From assembly GCF_005144585.1 (NCBI RefSeq), contig NZ_SSMQ01000016.1:124001-188000 (forward strand): a stretch of 64,000 nt of DNA, read 5' to 3'. The translations under genes and the position numbers were made by a program. Origin of the DNA: Polyangium fumosum (lineage in GTDB: Bacteria > Myxococcota_A > Polyangia > Polyangiales > Polyangiaceae). Shown here piece after piece: positions 26,512 through 35,653 of the stretch. Under the pieces are notes generated by a model. That model searched no databases, was not told the origin of the DNA, and worked only from the letters and a program-made list of their open reading frames with translations. The first letter of the stretch is position 1; every line of letters starts with the position of its first letter.

Positions 26512-26912
26512 GCGAGACGAAACCACCTTCGCCCTCGGCGCGGCTCTTCCTCGCGTTCCTCGCGGCGCGGCTCGCGTACGGGCTCGCGTTCCTCGTGAGC
26601 GCGGCGCGCAAGTCGCCAGTGCCCTGGTACCTGCCGCTCGAACGAAGGTTCGTCTTCGCGTCGCGGCCCGCAGGGCTCGGGATGGACTGGTACGGGCGAA
26701 CGGCGCTCGGGCTCGTGTTCGCGATCGTCGCAGGCGTGCTCGTGTATGGGATCGCCGCGCGGGCGCGCTTTCTGTCGCGGCCGAGCGCGGTGATGGCGGT
26801 GGCGCGCGCGGGGGGGCTCGTGCTCCTCGTGGACTTCGTCTACTTCGGCTGGGCGCTCATGACGCAGACGCCGAACCCGTGGCCGCTGCCGTCGTGGTAC
26901 TGCCCGCGGTGA
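26508..26912 (+). CDS. Small membrane protein of unknown function
   Basis: 134 residues, last gene of the radical SAM operon, again with an ATGA overlap. Predicted helices lie at about 12-30, 62-82 and 95-115. The interhelical loop contains KSPVPWYLPLERRF, and the protein ends in a Pro/Trp-rich WPLPSWYCPR. No known family. Its tight coupling suggests the two membrane proteins and the radical SAM enzyme act together. It converges with the lipoprotein gene ending at 26919, only 6 nt away, so no terminator fits between them. Confidence 0.68.
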   Translation: MSETKPPSPSARLFLAFLAARLAYGLAFLVSAARKSPVPWYLPLERRFVFASRPAGLGMDWYGRTALGLVFAIVAGVLVYGIAARARFLSRPSAVMAVARAGGLVLLVDFVYFGWALMTQTPNPWPLPSWYCPR

Positions 26913-26918
26913 AGCGGA

Positions 26919-27350
26919 TCAGGGCTCCTCGGCGGAGGCCTGCTGCTGCATCTTGCGCTCTTCGAGCTTGACGTCGAACTTGCACGGCTGCTTCAGGTAC
27001 ACGCGGTGCGTGAGCTGGTTCGAGAGCACGCACGTGGGCACGACGCCGTCCGCCGGATTGCCGGAAGGCGACGCGAGCATGATCCGACCGCCCGGCATGA
27101 GCGTGGTCGAGAAGTGCGCCGTGCCGTTCGGGACCGTGCTGCACTTCTCGACGAGCTTCTGAATCGCCGCGTGTGCAGCCTTCGCGTTCATCGTCTTCGA
27201 ATCGGGACACGTCTCGACCACGACGGTCGCGTCGACGACGCCGATGTCGGGGCCTTGCGGCTCCGGAGGCGGTGAGCCGCCGCAGCCGAGCGGCAGAATC
27301 GCGTAGACAGCAACGAGGGCGATACCGACCGGAAGAGCCGCACGCTTCAT
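26919..27350 (-). CDS. Small lipoprotein of unknown function
   Basis: 143 residues from ATG 27350. Type II signal peptide with lipobox LPLGC (Cys about 23) followed by GGSPPPEPQ. The mature part has four further cysteines (TCPDS, KCSTV, TCVLS, PCKF), likely two disulphides, and a beta-rich look. The layout resembles small myxobacterial outer-membrane lipoproteins that repeat the TonB/energy-type beta motif (IMLASPSGNPADGVVPTCV), but no family name is certain. It is divergent from the small membrane gene at 27420; the shared 69-base gap holds inverted repeats. Confidence 0.72.
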   Translation of the reverse strand: MKRAALPVGIALVAVYAILPLGCGGSPPPEPQGPDIGVVDATVVVETCPDSKTMNAKAAHAAIQKLVEKCSTVPNGTAHFSTTLMPGGRIMLASPSGNPADGVVPTCVLSNQLTHRVYLKQPCKFDVKLEERKMQQQASAEEP

Positions 27351-27362
27351 GGTTTCTCTGTT

Positions 27363-27410
27363 TACCACGACGGCCGTACGGTTGGTTCGTGGTATGGCGG
27401 AATCTTCCGC
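27363..27410. promoter_or_regulatory. Inverted repeats in a divergent promoter region
   Basis: TACCACGA (27363-27370) and TCGTGGTA (27387-27394) form a perfect 8-bp inverted repeat with a 16-nt centre that itself holds the palindrome CCGTACGG (27374-27381). A second inverted repeat, GCGGAA-TC-TTCCGC, lies at 27397-27410, just before the ATG at 27420. They sit between genes transcribed away from each other, as expected of operators. Confidence 0.45.
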
Positions 27411-27419
27411 GCGGAAGCG

Positions 27420-27830
27420 ATGCACCCTCTCGCCTGGCTCCTCAGCGTCCTCTGGCTGTTCGCTACGGTTGTCGTCGCCGTGGTCCGAGGCCTCCGCGGC
27501 GCACGCGAGGGCCGCGCGCACCTCGCGGCGCAGCGCATCAAAAGCCCGACGATTTACCTTTTTTCGGCGTATCTGCTCGTCGCCGCGCTCGTCACGCCGA
27601 AGTCCCCGGGCGAGAGCACGTCGCCGCTGCTCTGGCTCGCGCTCGCGATTCCCCTCGCCAATGGATTGGCGGCCGTGAGCTCCGTTGGACAAACGCAGCC
27701 GAAGGGCCTGACGCGGGCAGGCCTCGCGCTCCTCCACGGCGGCGCTGTGCTCGCGGCCGCCGCGTGCATCCTCGCTTTCGTCTCGCCGCGGTTCGTCCCC
27801 GTGTGGCTGGGAGGACCGGGCGCGCCTTGA
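27420..27830 (+). CDS. Small four-helix membrane protein
   Basis: 136 residues with four hydrophobic stretches (about 4-24, 44-60, 68-86, 104-128) and basic cytoplasmic-type loops (RGLRGAREGRAHLAAQRIK). No conserved catalytic motif and no family recognised. It converges with the LysM gene, whose stop is immediately adjacent (27832). Confidence 0.65.
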   Translation: MHPLAWLLSVLWLFATVVVAVVRGLRGAREGRAHLAAQRIKSPTIYLFSAYLLVAALVTPKSPGESTSPLLWLALAIPLANGLAAVSSVGQTQPKGLTRAGLALLHGGAVLAAAACILAFVSPRFVPVWLGGPGAP

Positions 27831-27831
27831 G

Positions 27832-29145
27832 CTAGTACCCCTTGCGCGCCGACACGAACGCGCCGCGCTCGATCTCGTGGGATGACGCCGTCACGAGCGC
27901 CGTCGCCGTGTGCTCACGGACCTTGATCACGCGCAGCTCCGCGTACGTCTCGTCCGGGAAGAGGCTCTCGTCGCCGGGCGGCGCGAAGTTCTCGGTCTGC
28001 GCGGCGCGATCGTCCTCGATCACCGGGCGCACGGTGGCGAATTTGCCCGCGCCGCGCAGCGTGTGGCGCCAGCGATCGCCGCGTCGGAGCGCGAAGAAGC
28101 GCATGCCTTGCTTGACGCCCTCCTTCTCGCCCTTGTCGAGGAAGACCACCTGGTTCTGCCCGTAAAACGCGTGCGGGTAGAGCGCCGCCACGATCCTCGC
28201 CTCGATGTCTTCGGCGCTCGCCACGGGCGGGACGACGACAAAACTTCGGTCGACGGGGCCGATCTTCGCGCCTCGCTCCACCGTGTCGAGCGACTCGACG
28301 ATGCGGCCGCGGATCATGCGCGTCTGCGTGTTGATCCGGTCGACGCGCAGCGAGCCGCGGATCGAGACGAGCTGGCCTTTCTGCGCGGCGTCGCCGGCCG
28401 TCACGAGCGGGCGGAAGATCGTGAGGAGCTGGCCGACGGCGACCTCGTGGTCGTCGTCGAGCTTGACGTACACGTCGTCGCCCGCGCTGAGCAGCATCTT
28501 GTCCGCGGGGCTCCCGTTGATCTCGCCCCACACGTCGTCCTTCTTGTCGTCGAGCCAGCCCGTGTCGCGCAGGAAGATCGTCTGCGGCGCGACCTTGCGC
28601 GTGCCGGAGAGGAGGCGGCGCATGCCGGGCAGGTCGCGGTCGCCCACGTCGCGCAGGCGCACCTGATCGCCGGGATAGATCCAGTGCGGGTTCTGGATCT
28701 GCGGGTTCTGCGCCCAGAGGCGCGGCCAGCCGTAGGGGTTTTTGTAGTAGCGGGTCGAGATGTCCCAGAGCGTGTCGCCCGTGCGCACGCTGTGGATCTC
28801 CGGCACGTGTTGCCCTTCGAGCACGAAGCCGCCGTTCGACGTGCCCCGCACGGTCTCGCTCGCCGCCGGATCGGGGAGGAGATCAAAGCCGTCGGCCGCG
28901 CGCGAGGTGTCGAGCGTGGAGCGCGAGCTCGAAGGCAGATGCGCGTCGGGGTTGTAGCCCGGCTGCGGATACCCCGGCATGACGACCTGCGTCTGCGTCT
29001 GCGTCGCCGGCGCTTGCACGATCGTGACCTGCGCGCCGCTCCCTGGCGCGGGGGCGGCTTCGGAGTCCTGCGCGTCCGCGTGGCCCGTGGCCGCGAGGGA
29101 GAGGAGGACGATGGCGGGGGCGGCGAGGGCGCGTGTGTCCTTCAT
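27832..29145 (-). CDS. LysM-domain exported protein
   Basis: 437 residues. A Sec signal peptide (cleavage near ADAQ, about 26) is followed by a Pro/Gln/Thr-rich linker. A LysM domain (about 117-165) contains HSVRTGDTLWDISTRYYKNPYGWPRLWAQNPQI and a PGDQVRL end, so it should bind peptidoglycan. The remaining 270 residues are beta-rich, with repeated small barrels (VGQLLTIFRP, GQLVSIRGSLRVDRI, KEGVKQGMRFFALRRG) like those found in LysM proteins of deltaproteobacteria. The start overlaps the stop of the upstream coiled-coil lipoprotein gene by 4 nt, indicating a two-gene operon of envelope proteins. Confidence 0.85.
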   Translation of the reverse strand: MKDTRALAAPAIVLLSLAATGHADAQDSEAAPAPGSGAQVTIVQAPATQTQTQVVMPGYPQPGYNPDAHLPSSSRSTLDTSRAADGFDLLPDPAASETVRGTSNGGFVLEGQHVPEIHSVRTGDTLWDISTRYYKNPYGWPRLWAQNPQIQNPHWIYPGDQVRLRDVGDRDLPGMRRLLSGTRKVAPQTIFLRDTGWLDDKKDDVWGEINGSPADKMLLSAGDDVYVKLDDDHEVAVGQLLTIFRPLVTAGDAAQKGQLVSIRGSLRVDRINTQTRMIRGRIVESLDTVERGAKIGPVDRSFVVVPPVASAEDIEARIVAALYPHAFYGQNQVVFLDKGEKEGVKQGMRFFALRRGDRWRHTLRGAGKFATVRPVIEDDRAAQTENFAPPGDESLFPDETYAELRVIKVREHTATALVTASSHEIERGAFVSARKGY

Positions 29146-29621
29146 GGTGCCGTTCTCGGGGTGCTCGGGAGGGGGCGCTTGGCCTTCGCGAGGCTCGCAG
29201 GCGCAGGTGCCGCAGGTTGGGTGATCACCTCGCCCCGGGCCGTGGAGCGGAGGACCGGGCGGGGCGTGTCGTCGGGCTCGTGCACGCCGCCCGGGTCGTC
29301 ATCGGTTGGTGGTCCAGCGATCGGCGCGAGCGACGCCGCTGTCCCGCCTTCCCCGGTCGGCGCGAGGTGCACGACGTCGAGCGAGGGGCGATCGTCCTCG
29401 GCGCTCTTCGGTGCGCTCGCCGCCGCCGGCGGCGGACGCGCGGCGAGCTTCGCATTCGTCAGCTCGAGCGTCTCAACGCGGGCCGCGAGGATGTTGTTGT
29501 CTGCACGGACGCGGCCCACCTCCTGGCGCAGCGCCTCGATCTCCTTGCGGAGGGCGTCTTGCCCGCCGCCGGCGCAGCCGGATGCAAGGAGAACGAAGGC
29601 GAGGGCGCAGAGGGACCGCAT
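29142..29621 (-). CDS. Coiled-coil lipoprotein
   Basis: 159 residues from ATG 29621; an upstream in-frame ATG at 29660 would put 13 extra residues before a clear type II signal peptide, so it is rejected. Lipobox LASGC (Cys about 16). Residues 20-55 form a heptad-type coiled coil (DALRKEIEALRQEVGRV...). The rest is Pro/Ala-rich and disordered with acidic patches. The layout (lipid anchor, short coiled coil, flexible linker) is reminiscent of Lpp/CpoB-type envelope spacers, without sequence identity that can be claimed. Translationally coupled to the LysM protein. Confidence 0.72.
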   Translation of the reverse strand: MRSLCALAFVLLASGCAGGGQDALRKEIEALRQEVGRVRADNNILAARVETLELTNAKLAARPPPAAASAPKSAEDDRPSLDVVHLAPTGEGGTAASLAPIAGPPTDDDPGGVHEPDDTPRPVLRSTARGEVITQPAAPAPASLAKAKRPLPSTPRTAP

Positions 29622-29717
29622 GCCGCCCCGATGGTAGTGCCCGAGGTAGGCGTGGGCCAAGCGAGCTGCGGCCTATCCCCTGCTGTCACGGCCCGGAATT
29701 CTGGTAGGGTCGGGGCC

Positions 29718-30263
29718 ATGTCGAAGCGCTCGAACAAATTCATATCCTTGACGATGGTGGGTCTTGCTTCCCTCGCTGCGCTCGCGTTTGGCGTGGCGGG
29801 TTGTTCCGACGAGGGGACCAATGGGGACGACTCTTGTTACGACTACGGGTCGTTCGACAAGACGGCCCCCGCGGTCGCGTTTACCAAGGACGTGCTCCCG
29901 ATCTTCCGCAACTCCTGCGGCATCGGCGGCGCGGCCTGCCACGGCGCCGTCTCCGGTCAGCCCGGCCAGCCCTACCTCGGCCCTGCGAACGGCCCGACGG
30001 ATCCGACCCCGGCGGAGATCGACGCGATCTTCGCGCAGAATGTCGGCGTCGCCGCCACGAAGGCGACGGGGATGAAGATCGTCGAGGCGAACAGCCCCGA
30101 GACGAGCTTCCTCATGCACAAGATGGATGGGACGCTCACGTGCGCCGCCGTCGTCTGCGACGCGGCGTGCGGCGGCACGATGCCGCTCACGGGCGACCTG
30201 CTCCCGCAGGCGTCGCGCGACACGGTTCGTCGCTGGATCGCGCAGGGAGCGAAGAAGGATTGA
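29718..30263 (+). CDS. Lipoprotein with non-canonical CGIGGAACH motif
   Basis: 181 residues from ATG 29718. Type II signal peptide with lipobox GVAGC (Cys about 29). The mature protein resembles short cytochrome-c-like lipoproteins common in myxobacteria (VAFTKDVLPIFRNSC...CHG), but instead of CxxCH it has C-(x6)-CH, so covalent haem attachment by the normal route is doubtful. A Met in FLMHKMDG could be a ligand. Four more Cys (TCAAVVCDAAC) suggest disulphides. The C-terminus (LLPQASRDTVRRWIAQGAK) is the usual cytochrome c terminal helix. Its TGA overlaps the TTG start of ruvA. Confidence 0.75.
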   Translation: MSKRSNKFISLTMVGLASLAALAFGVAGCSDEGTNGDDSCYDYGSFDKTAPAVAFTKDVLPIFRNSCGIGGAACHGAVSGQPGQPYLGPANGPTDPTPAEIDAIFAQNVGVAATKATGMKIVEANSPETSFLMHKMDGTLTCAAVVCDAACGGTMPLTGDLLPQASRDTVRRWIAQGAKKD

Positions 30264-30871
30264 TCGGCAGGCTGACGGGCCGCATCGTCGAGGACTCGGC
30301 CGAGGGCGTCGTGGTCATCGACGTCGGGGGGGTCGGCTACGAGGTCACGGTGCCGCTCGGCGCGCTCGGTCGTGCGTCGCGGGAAGGTGACGACGTGGTC
30401 ACCCTCTACGTGCACACGCACGTCCGGGAAGACACGTTCGCGCTCTACGGCTTTCCGACGCGGGACGACCGCGCGGCGTTCCGCTCGCTGATCGGCGTGT
30501 CCAGCATCGGGCCAAAGATCGCGATGTCGATCCTCGGCGCGTTGCCGGCGGGCGAGCTCGCGGCGGCCATCACGCGTGGCGAGGCGTCGCGGCTCGTGGC
30601 CGTGCCCGGGGTCGGCAAGAAGACCGCGGAGCGGCTCATTCTAGAGCTCAAGGGCAAGCTCGCGGCGGCGCCCGTCGTCGCGAAGGGCGCCGAAGCGCCG
30701 AGGCCCGCGGCGCCCGAGGGCAAAGCGGAGATCTTGCAAGGCGCGCTCACGCGGATGGGCTTCCGGCCCGCCGAGGCCGAGCGTGCGGTCACAGCGCTCG
30801 GAGCGCGCGTGCAGACCGAGCCGCTCGGGGATCTCGTGCGCGAGGCGCTCGCGCTCCTCTCCTCCAAGTAA
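30260..30871 (+). CDS. ruvA: Holliday junction branch migration protein RuvA
   Basis: 203 residues, the usual length. RuvA binds four-way junctions and loads the RuvB motor. Seen in order: N-terminal OB domain (MIGRLTGRIVE..., about 1-63), acidic HVREDTFALYGF (about 54-66), paired helix-hairpin-helix region (LIGVSSIGPKIAMSIL and VPGVGKKTAERLILELKGKL, about 75-135), Pro/Ala linker, and a C-terminal three-helix domain that contacts RuvB (about 155-203). The start is TTG at 30260, overlapping the previous stop; AAGGA is close to it. ruvB and ruvC are not in the window, so the usual ruvCAB linkage is broken here. Confidence 0.93.
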   Translation: MIGRLTGRIVEDSAEGVVVIDVGGVGYEVTVPLGALGRASREGDDVVTLYVHTHVREDTFALYGFPTRDDRAAFRSLIGVSSIGPKIAMSILGALPAGELAAAITRGEASRLVAVPGVGKKTAERLILELKGKLAAAPVVAKGAEAPRPAAPEGKAEILQGALTRMGFRPAEAERAVTALGARVQTEPLGDLVREALALLSSK

Positions 30872-30939
30872 GTCGTTCTCCAGGACGAACGTGGTCGGCG
30901 CGGCGCGCGCGCGGCGCCTCGGGCGTGGCGTCAGAAGCC

Positions 30940-30968
30940 TCGACAAAAAAAATCGGCCCGAATATGCT
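30940..30968 (+). promoter_or_regulatory. Candidate sigma70-type promoter for the FHA gene
   Basis: TCGACA (30940-30945, 5 of 6 consensus) and TATGCT (30963-30968, 4 of 6) are separated by exactly 17 nt, partly an A-run rare in this genome. The GTG start is at 31016. Confidence 0.5.
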
Positions 30969-31015
30969 CCGCGCGGACCGGGTGGGCTGGTGTCGGCAGT
31001 CCCCGAGGAGGCGGC

Positions 31016-32053
<1,038 letters not shown>

Positions 32054-32115
32054 GACGGGCTTCCGGGCGAGCGGCTTCTGGCGCCGCGCGTCCCGGCGGG
32101 GGAGAATGGTCGGCC

Positions 32116-32514
32116 ATGGAACCGCCGCGCACGATCCGCGTCGTTGCTGCCGTCATCGAGTCCGAGGGGCGATACCTCATCACGCAGCGCCGTCCGACGG
32201 CCCTGCTCCCTCTCTTATGGGAATTCCCAGGGGGGCGCGTGGAGGACGCGGAGACGGACGCGACGGCGCTCAAGCGTGAGGTCTTCCATCGGCTCGGGGT
32301 CGAGGTCGAGCCGGGGCAGCTCATCTCGTTCGTGAGCCACCCGTACGAGCGGTATGTGGTGGACCTCTACCTCTACGAGTGTCGGATCACCTCGGGGGAG
32401 CCCGCGCCGCTCGCGGTGAACGCGTTCAAGTGGGTGACGAGCGCGGAGTTCGATCAGCACCCGTTCACGCCTGCCGACGAAGCGAGCATGAACAAGCTGC
32501 TCGGCATGGGCTGA
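32116..32514 (+). CDS. Nudix-fold (MutT-like) protein with degenerate Nudix box
   Basis: 132 residues, MutT size. The N-terminal RVVAAVIESEGRYLITQRR strand pair and LLPLLWEFPGGRVEDAET are clearly MutT-like. The Nudix box should read G-x5-E-x7-R-E-U-x-E-E-x-G-U. Here it is GRVEDAETDATALKREVFHRLGV: the two adjacent metal-binding glutamates are replaced by His-Arg. Pyrophosphohydrolase activity on 8-oxo-dGTP is therefore probably lost or changed. The C-terminal half (LYLYECRI, FKWVTSAEFDQHPF) keeps the MutT strand order. Close to the FHA gene (62 nt) and ended by a hairpin with a T-run. Confidence 0.82.
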   Translation: MEPPRTIRVVAAVIESEGRYLITQRRPTALLPLLWEFPGGRVEDAETDATALKREVFHRLGVEVEPGQLISFVSHPYERYVVDLYLYECRITSGEPAPLAVNAFKWVTSAEFDQHPFTPADEASMNKLLGMG

Positions 32515-32528
32515 GCGCAGCTTTTTTT
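32510..32528 (+). terminator. Short hairpin plus T7 terminator candidate
   Basis: GCTG-AGCG-CAGC is followed at once by seven T residues, a rare run in this sequence. The stem is short (4 bp, longer if G-U pairs count) and it overlaps the stop codon of the Nudix-like gene. Confidence 0.45.
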
Positions 32529-32623
32529 CGCGACGCGTAAAACAAAAGACCGGGCCGCTCGTCCATAGATCCCTCCGCGGGCGTCGGAATCCGGCTGGGA
32601 CTACGAACGTTTTCCGCGGGGGC

Positions 32624-32640
32624 GTGGGGCGGAGCCCCAC
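32624..32640 (+). promoter_or_regulatory. Hairpin in the leader of the propeller/haem lipoprotein gene
   Basis: GTGGGGC-GGA-GCCCCAC, a perfect 7-bp stem with a 3-nt loop, ends 17 nt before the ATG, directly upstream of the AGAGGAAGG ribosome site. It could modulate translation or mark an operator. Confidence 0.35.
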
Positions 32641-32657
32641 TCGTAGAGGAAGGCGCC

Positions 32658-34628
32658 ATGCGAAAGAGCGTTGCGGTCATCGGTCTGGTTGCTGCGGCGA
32701 CGGCGGGTCTCGCGGCGGGGTGTGGGAGCACGGGGCGAGGCGGCGCCGAGGCAAAGGCGCCAAACGTCGGCGAACGGAGCTGCGGGCGCGTGCACCCAGG
32801 CGTGGGCGCGAAGCCGCTCGCCGGCGCGCGGCAGGGCGGCGTGGTCGCGCTGGCGAAGGCCGGGGGAAAGACGATCGCGTACGTCGCAGACGAGGACGAC
32901 GGAACGATCCACACGGTCGACGTCGCGACGGGGAACGAGCTCGGGACGACGCAACTCGGGGGGACGCCGTCGCAGCTCGTCGTGGCCGCGGATGGCCGCG
33001 TCGTGGTGGCGCTGCGGGACAAGGCGGCGATCGAGGTGCTCGAGCCGGAGGCGGATCCGGCGCAGCCGCTCGCGTCGCGGTGCACGGTGCCCACGCCGGT
33101 CGAGCCGGTCGCGCTCGCAACGACGCCCGACGATGGGACGTTGCTCGTGACGAGCGGCTGGGGCGCGGCGCTCACGGCGTACGACGTGGCGAGCATGGGA
33201 CGAACGTACGAGGTGCCGCTGCCGCGCGAGCCTCGCTCGCTCGTGGTTTCGGACGACGGGAAAAAGGCGTTCGTCGCGCACGTCGTGGGCTCGCGGATGA
33301 GCGTGGTCGATCTCGCGGCGAAGCGGGTGCGGCCGGTGGACGTGGGCGGGATCGAGGAGGGCGGGTTCCGGCGCCCGAGGATCGGCCTCTTCGGCGGCGG
33401 CGAGGAGATCGAGCGGCGCGCGTGCCAGGGGTTCGCGCTCGCGAAGTCGACCGATCTCTCGGGTCGAATCTTCGCGCCGCAGGTGCTCGTGGATCCGGGG
33501 CGCGCCGAGGAGCGCTCGGAGGGGTACGGCAGCGGCGGCATGAACCCGCCGGAGGTCGCGGCGGTCGCGGTCGTCGACGAGGACACCGAGCAGCCGATCG
33601 GCGAGTCGGTGAGCGTGAAGCCGGACGTGCGGCAGATGGTGGGCGTGGCGCGGCCGCGTGCTGCGTGCTTGCTGCCGCGGGCCGCGGCGATGGATCCGGG
33701 GTCGCGCTCGCTCTTCGTCTCGTGCCTCGGCATCGACACGGTCATCGAGTACGACGCGGCGGCGGCCGATCCGCAGCATGCCGAGCGGCGTCGCTTCACG
33801 GTCGCCGCGGGGCCGACGGGGCTCGCGGTGGATCCGGAGGGCCGGCGGCTCGTCGTGTGGTCGCAGTTCGATCGCACGCTCCAGATCGCGCCGCTCGGCG
33901 CGAAGGACGTCGCCGCGGTGGACGCGCCCGCGATCGTGCGCGTAGGGCTCTCGCGCAAGGCGCAGACGGCGGCGACGGCGGATCTCGAGCTCGGCCGGAA
34001 GCTCTTTCACGCGAGTGGTGACACGCGCATCTCGAGCGACGGTCGCGCCTGCGCGAGCTGCCATCCCGATGGGCGCGACGACGCGCTCACGTGGGCGACG
34101 CCGGAAGGGCCGCGGCAGACGCCGATGCTCGCAGGGAGGCTCGCGAAGACGGCGCCGTACGGGTGGACGGGCCGCGGCGACAGCGTCGAGGCGCACCTCT
34201 CGGAGACGTTTGGTCGGCTCGGCGGCGCGGGGCTCGCGCGGCGCGAGATCGACGCGCTCATCGCGTTCGCCACGGCGCTCCGGCCGCCGCAGGCCGAGAT
34301 GCGTGACGGCACGAACGACGTGCTCGTGCAGCGCGGCAAGGCGATCTTCCACTCGACGCAGGCGGGCTGCGGGACGTGCCACCACGAGGAAGGCGCGTGG
34401 ACCGATCACACGGCGCACGACGTTTCGAGCCGCGCCGACGCCGACGTCGCGGCCACGTTCGACACGCCCTCGCTGCGGTTCGTCGGCGGCACGGCGCCGT
34501 ACTTCCATGACGGCCGTTACGCGACCTTGCGGTCGCTGCTGGTCGATTCCGACGGCAAGATGGGCCACACGAAGCACCTCGCGAAGGAAGACCTCGACGC
34601 GCTCGAGGCCTACATGAGGAGCTTGTGA
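32658..34628 (+). CDS. Lipoprotein with beta-propeller and di-haem cytochrome (MauG/CCP-like) domain
   Basis: 656 residues, lipobox LAAGC (Cys about 22). Residues 50-430 are YVTN/NHL-like propeller blades (IAYVADEDDGTIHTVDVATGNELG, PREPRSLVVSDDGKKAFVAH, PTGLAVDPEGRRLVVWSQ). Residues 440-656 form a cytochrome c peroxidase/MauG-like part with two haem sites, CASCH (about 466) and CGTCH (about 572), and the family's FDTPSLRFVGGTAPYFHDGRYATLRSLL segment near 600-625. It should be an outer-membrane or periplasm-facing redox enzyme that uses the propeller as a scaffold; the substrate is unknown. The next gene overlaps its stop (TGATG). Confidence 0.87.
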   Translation: MRKSVAVIGLVAAATAGLAAGCGSTGRGGAEAKAPNVGERSCGRVHPGVGAKPLAGARQGGVVALAKAGGKTIAYVADEDDGTIHTVDVATGNELGTTQLGGTPSQLVVAADGRVVVALRDKAAIEVLEPEADPAQPLASRCTVPTPVEPVALATTPDDGTLLVTSGWGAALTAYDVASMGRTYEVPLPREPRSLVVSDDGKKAFVAHVVGSRMSVVDLAAKRVRPVDVGGIEEGGFRRPRIGLFGGGEEIERRACQGFALAKSTDLSGRIFAPQVLVDPGRAEERSEGYGSGGMNPPEVAAVAVVDEDTEQPIGESVSVKPDVRQMVGVARPRAACLLPRAAAMDPGSRSLFVSCLGIDTVIEYDAAAADPQHAERRRFTVAAGPTGLAVDPEGRRLVVWSQFDRTLQIAPLGAKDVAAVDAPAIVRVGLSRKAQTAATADLELGRKLFHASGDTRISSDGRACASCHPDGRDDALTWATPEGPRQTPMLAGRLAKTAPYGWTGRGDSVEAHLSETFGRLGGAGLARREIDALIAFATALRPPQAEMRDGTNDVLVQRGKAIFHSTQAGCGTCHHEEGAWTDHTAHDVSSRADADVAATFDTPSLRFVGGTAPYFHDGRYATLRSLLVDSDGKMGHTKHLAKEDLDALEAYMRSL

Positions 34629-35527
34629 TGAGCCGCATCGGAAAGAGCGCGTGGATGGCGCTCGCGGCCGCGTCGCTCGCGGTCGTGGTGGGCGCGCCGG
34701 TCCACGCGGCGGGTACGCCGAGCTTCTCGTCGGTGCCCGAGGCGCGCGTGCCGGAGATGCTGCATCCGAAGGACGCGCCGGATACGATCCCCGCGGGCGA
34801 GCGTGTCGAGGGCGTGCGCGTCGACGGGACCATGTTCAAGGGGGCGCCGACGTTCACGGCCGTGCAGGCCGACGGAGGTCGTTGCGTGTCGGTGGGCGCG
34901 ATCCCGCCGGGCGTGCCGCCTTCGGGCTCCGCGGCGACGAGCATCCGCGTGGGCGGCGTGCTCCCGCTGCGCGTCGAGCGTCTCGTCGAGCGCAAGCCGG
35001 GCGAGGCGGAGCTCGAGATCGTGGACGCGTGGTTCGACGGGCGAACGTCGAGCGTGCGGCAAGCGACGTCGACACGCGTGCCGCTCACCGTGCTCGCGAA
35101 GGGGCCCGCGTCCTACGTGGTGTACGGGTTTCGCAAGGGCGACGAGCTCCAGGTCGTGATCCCGTCGCAGGACCGGATCGGGTACGTGGATCCGCGCGGC
35201 CAGATCGGGTTCACGCAGTGCGGGCACCTCCGCATCGGGCTCGACACGACCGCGAAGAACGGCGCGATGCTCATGGCTGCGGGGCGCATCCAGACGAAGC
35301 GCGCGCAAAGGCCTGCGCCGTCGTTCCATCCGCAGTCCCAGGCGGTTCCGGCCGACACGACGATGCGCGCGCTCCAGGTGACCGTGAGCACGAGCCGCAC
35401 GAAGCGCGAGCGCGAGCCGCTCCTCAGCGCGTCCGTGGGCTGGGCCGAGGACGACGAGGGCGTCACGGCGGGCTTCCGCAACGACTTCGTGGACGCGCCC
35501 AACGTCGAGCCTATCGAGTCGGAGTAA
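34628..35527 (+). CDS. Exported protein of unknown function
   Basis: 299 residues. Sec signal peptide (hydrophobic 9-24, cleavage after VHAA). ATG 34628 lies in TGATG with the previous stop; an in-frame GTG sits directly before it. The mature sequence is beta-rich with no recognised domain. It contains TRVPLTVLAKGPASYVVYGFRKGDELQVVIPSQDRIGYVDPRG near the middle and a single CGHLRIG. The region from 215 on is more polar. Coupling to the di-haem lipoprotein suggests the two work together in the envelope. Confidence 0.7.
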   Translation: MSRIGKSAWMALAAASLAVVVGAPVHAAGTPSFSSVPEARVPEMLHPKDAPDTIPAGERVEGVRVDGTMFKGAPTFTAVQADGGRCVSVGAIPPGVPPSGSAATSIRVGGVLPLRVERLVERKPGEAELEIVDAWFDGRTSSVRQATSTRVPLTVLAKGPASYVVYGFRKGDELQVVIPSQDRIGYVDPRGQIGFTQCGHLRIGLDTTAKNGAMLMAAGRIQTKRAQRPAPSFHPQSQAVPADTTMRALQVTVSTSRTKREREPLLSASVGWAEDDEGVTAGFRNDFVDAPNVEPIESE

Positions 35528-35653
35528 CCACGCGGGCGACCTTCGCCCCACGCGGGCGTCCTCGGTCGTCTCGATCCCTTGCCACGCGCGGCCGTGTCGG
35601 ACACGCTCGGCCGCGGCGGCGCCACGCGCGCCCAGGGAGGAAGGTCGATCGCG

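Noticed and set aside
29718..30263. Ordinary cytochrome c
   Set aside because: The motif is C-x6-CH, not CxxCH, so covalent haem attachment cannot be claimed.
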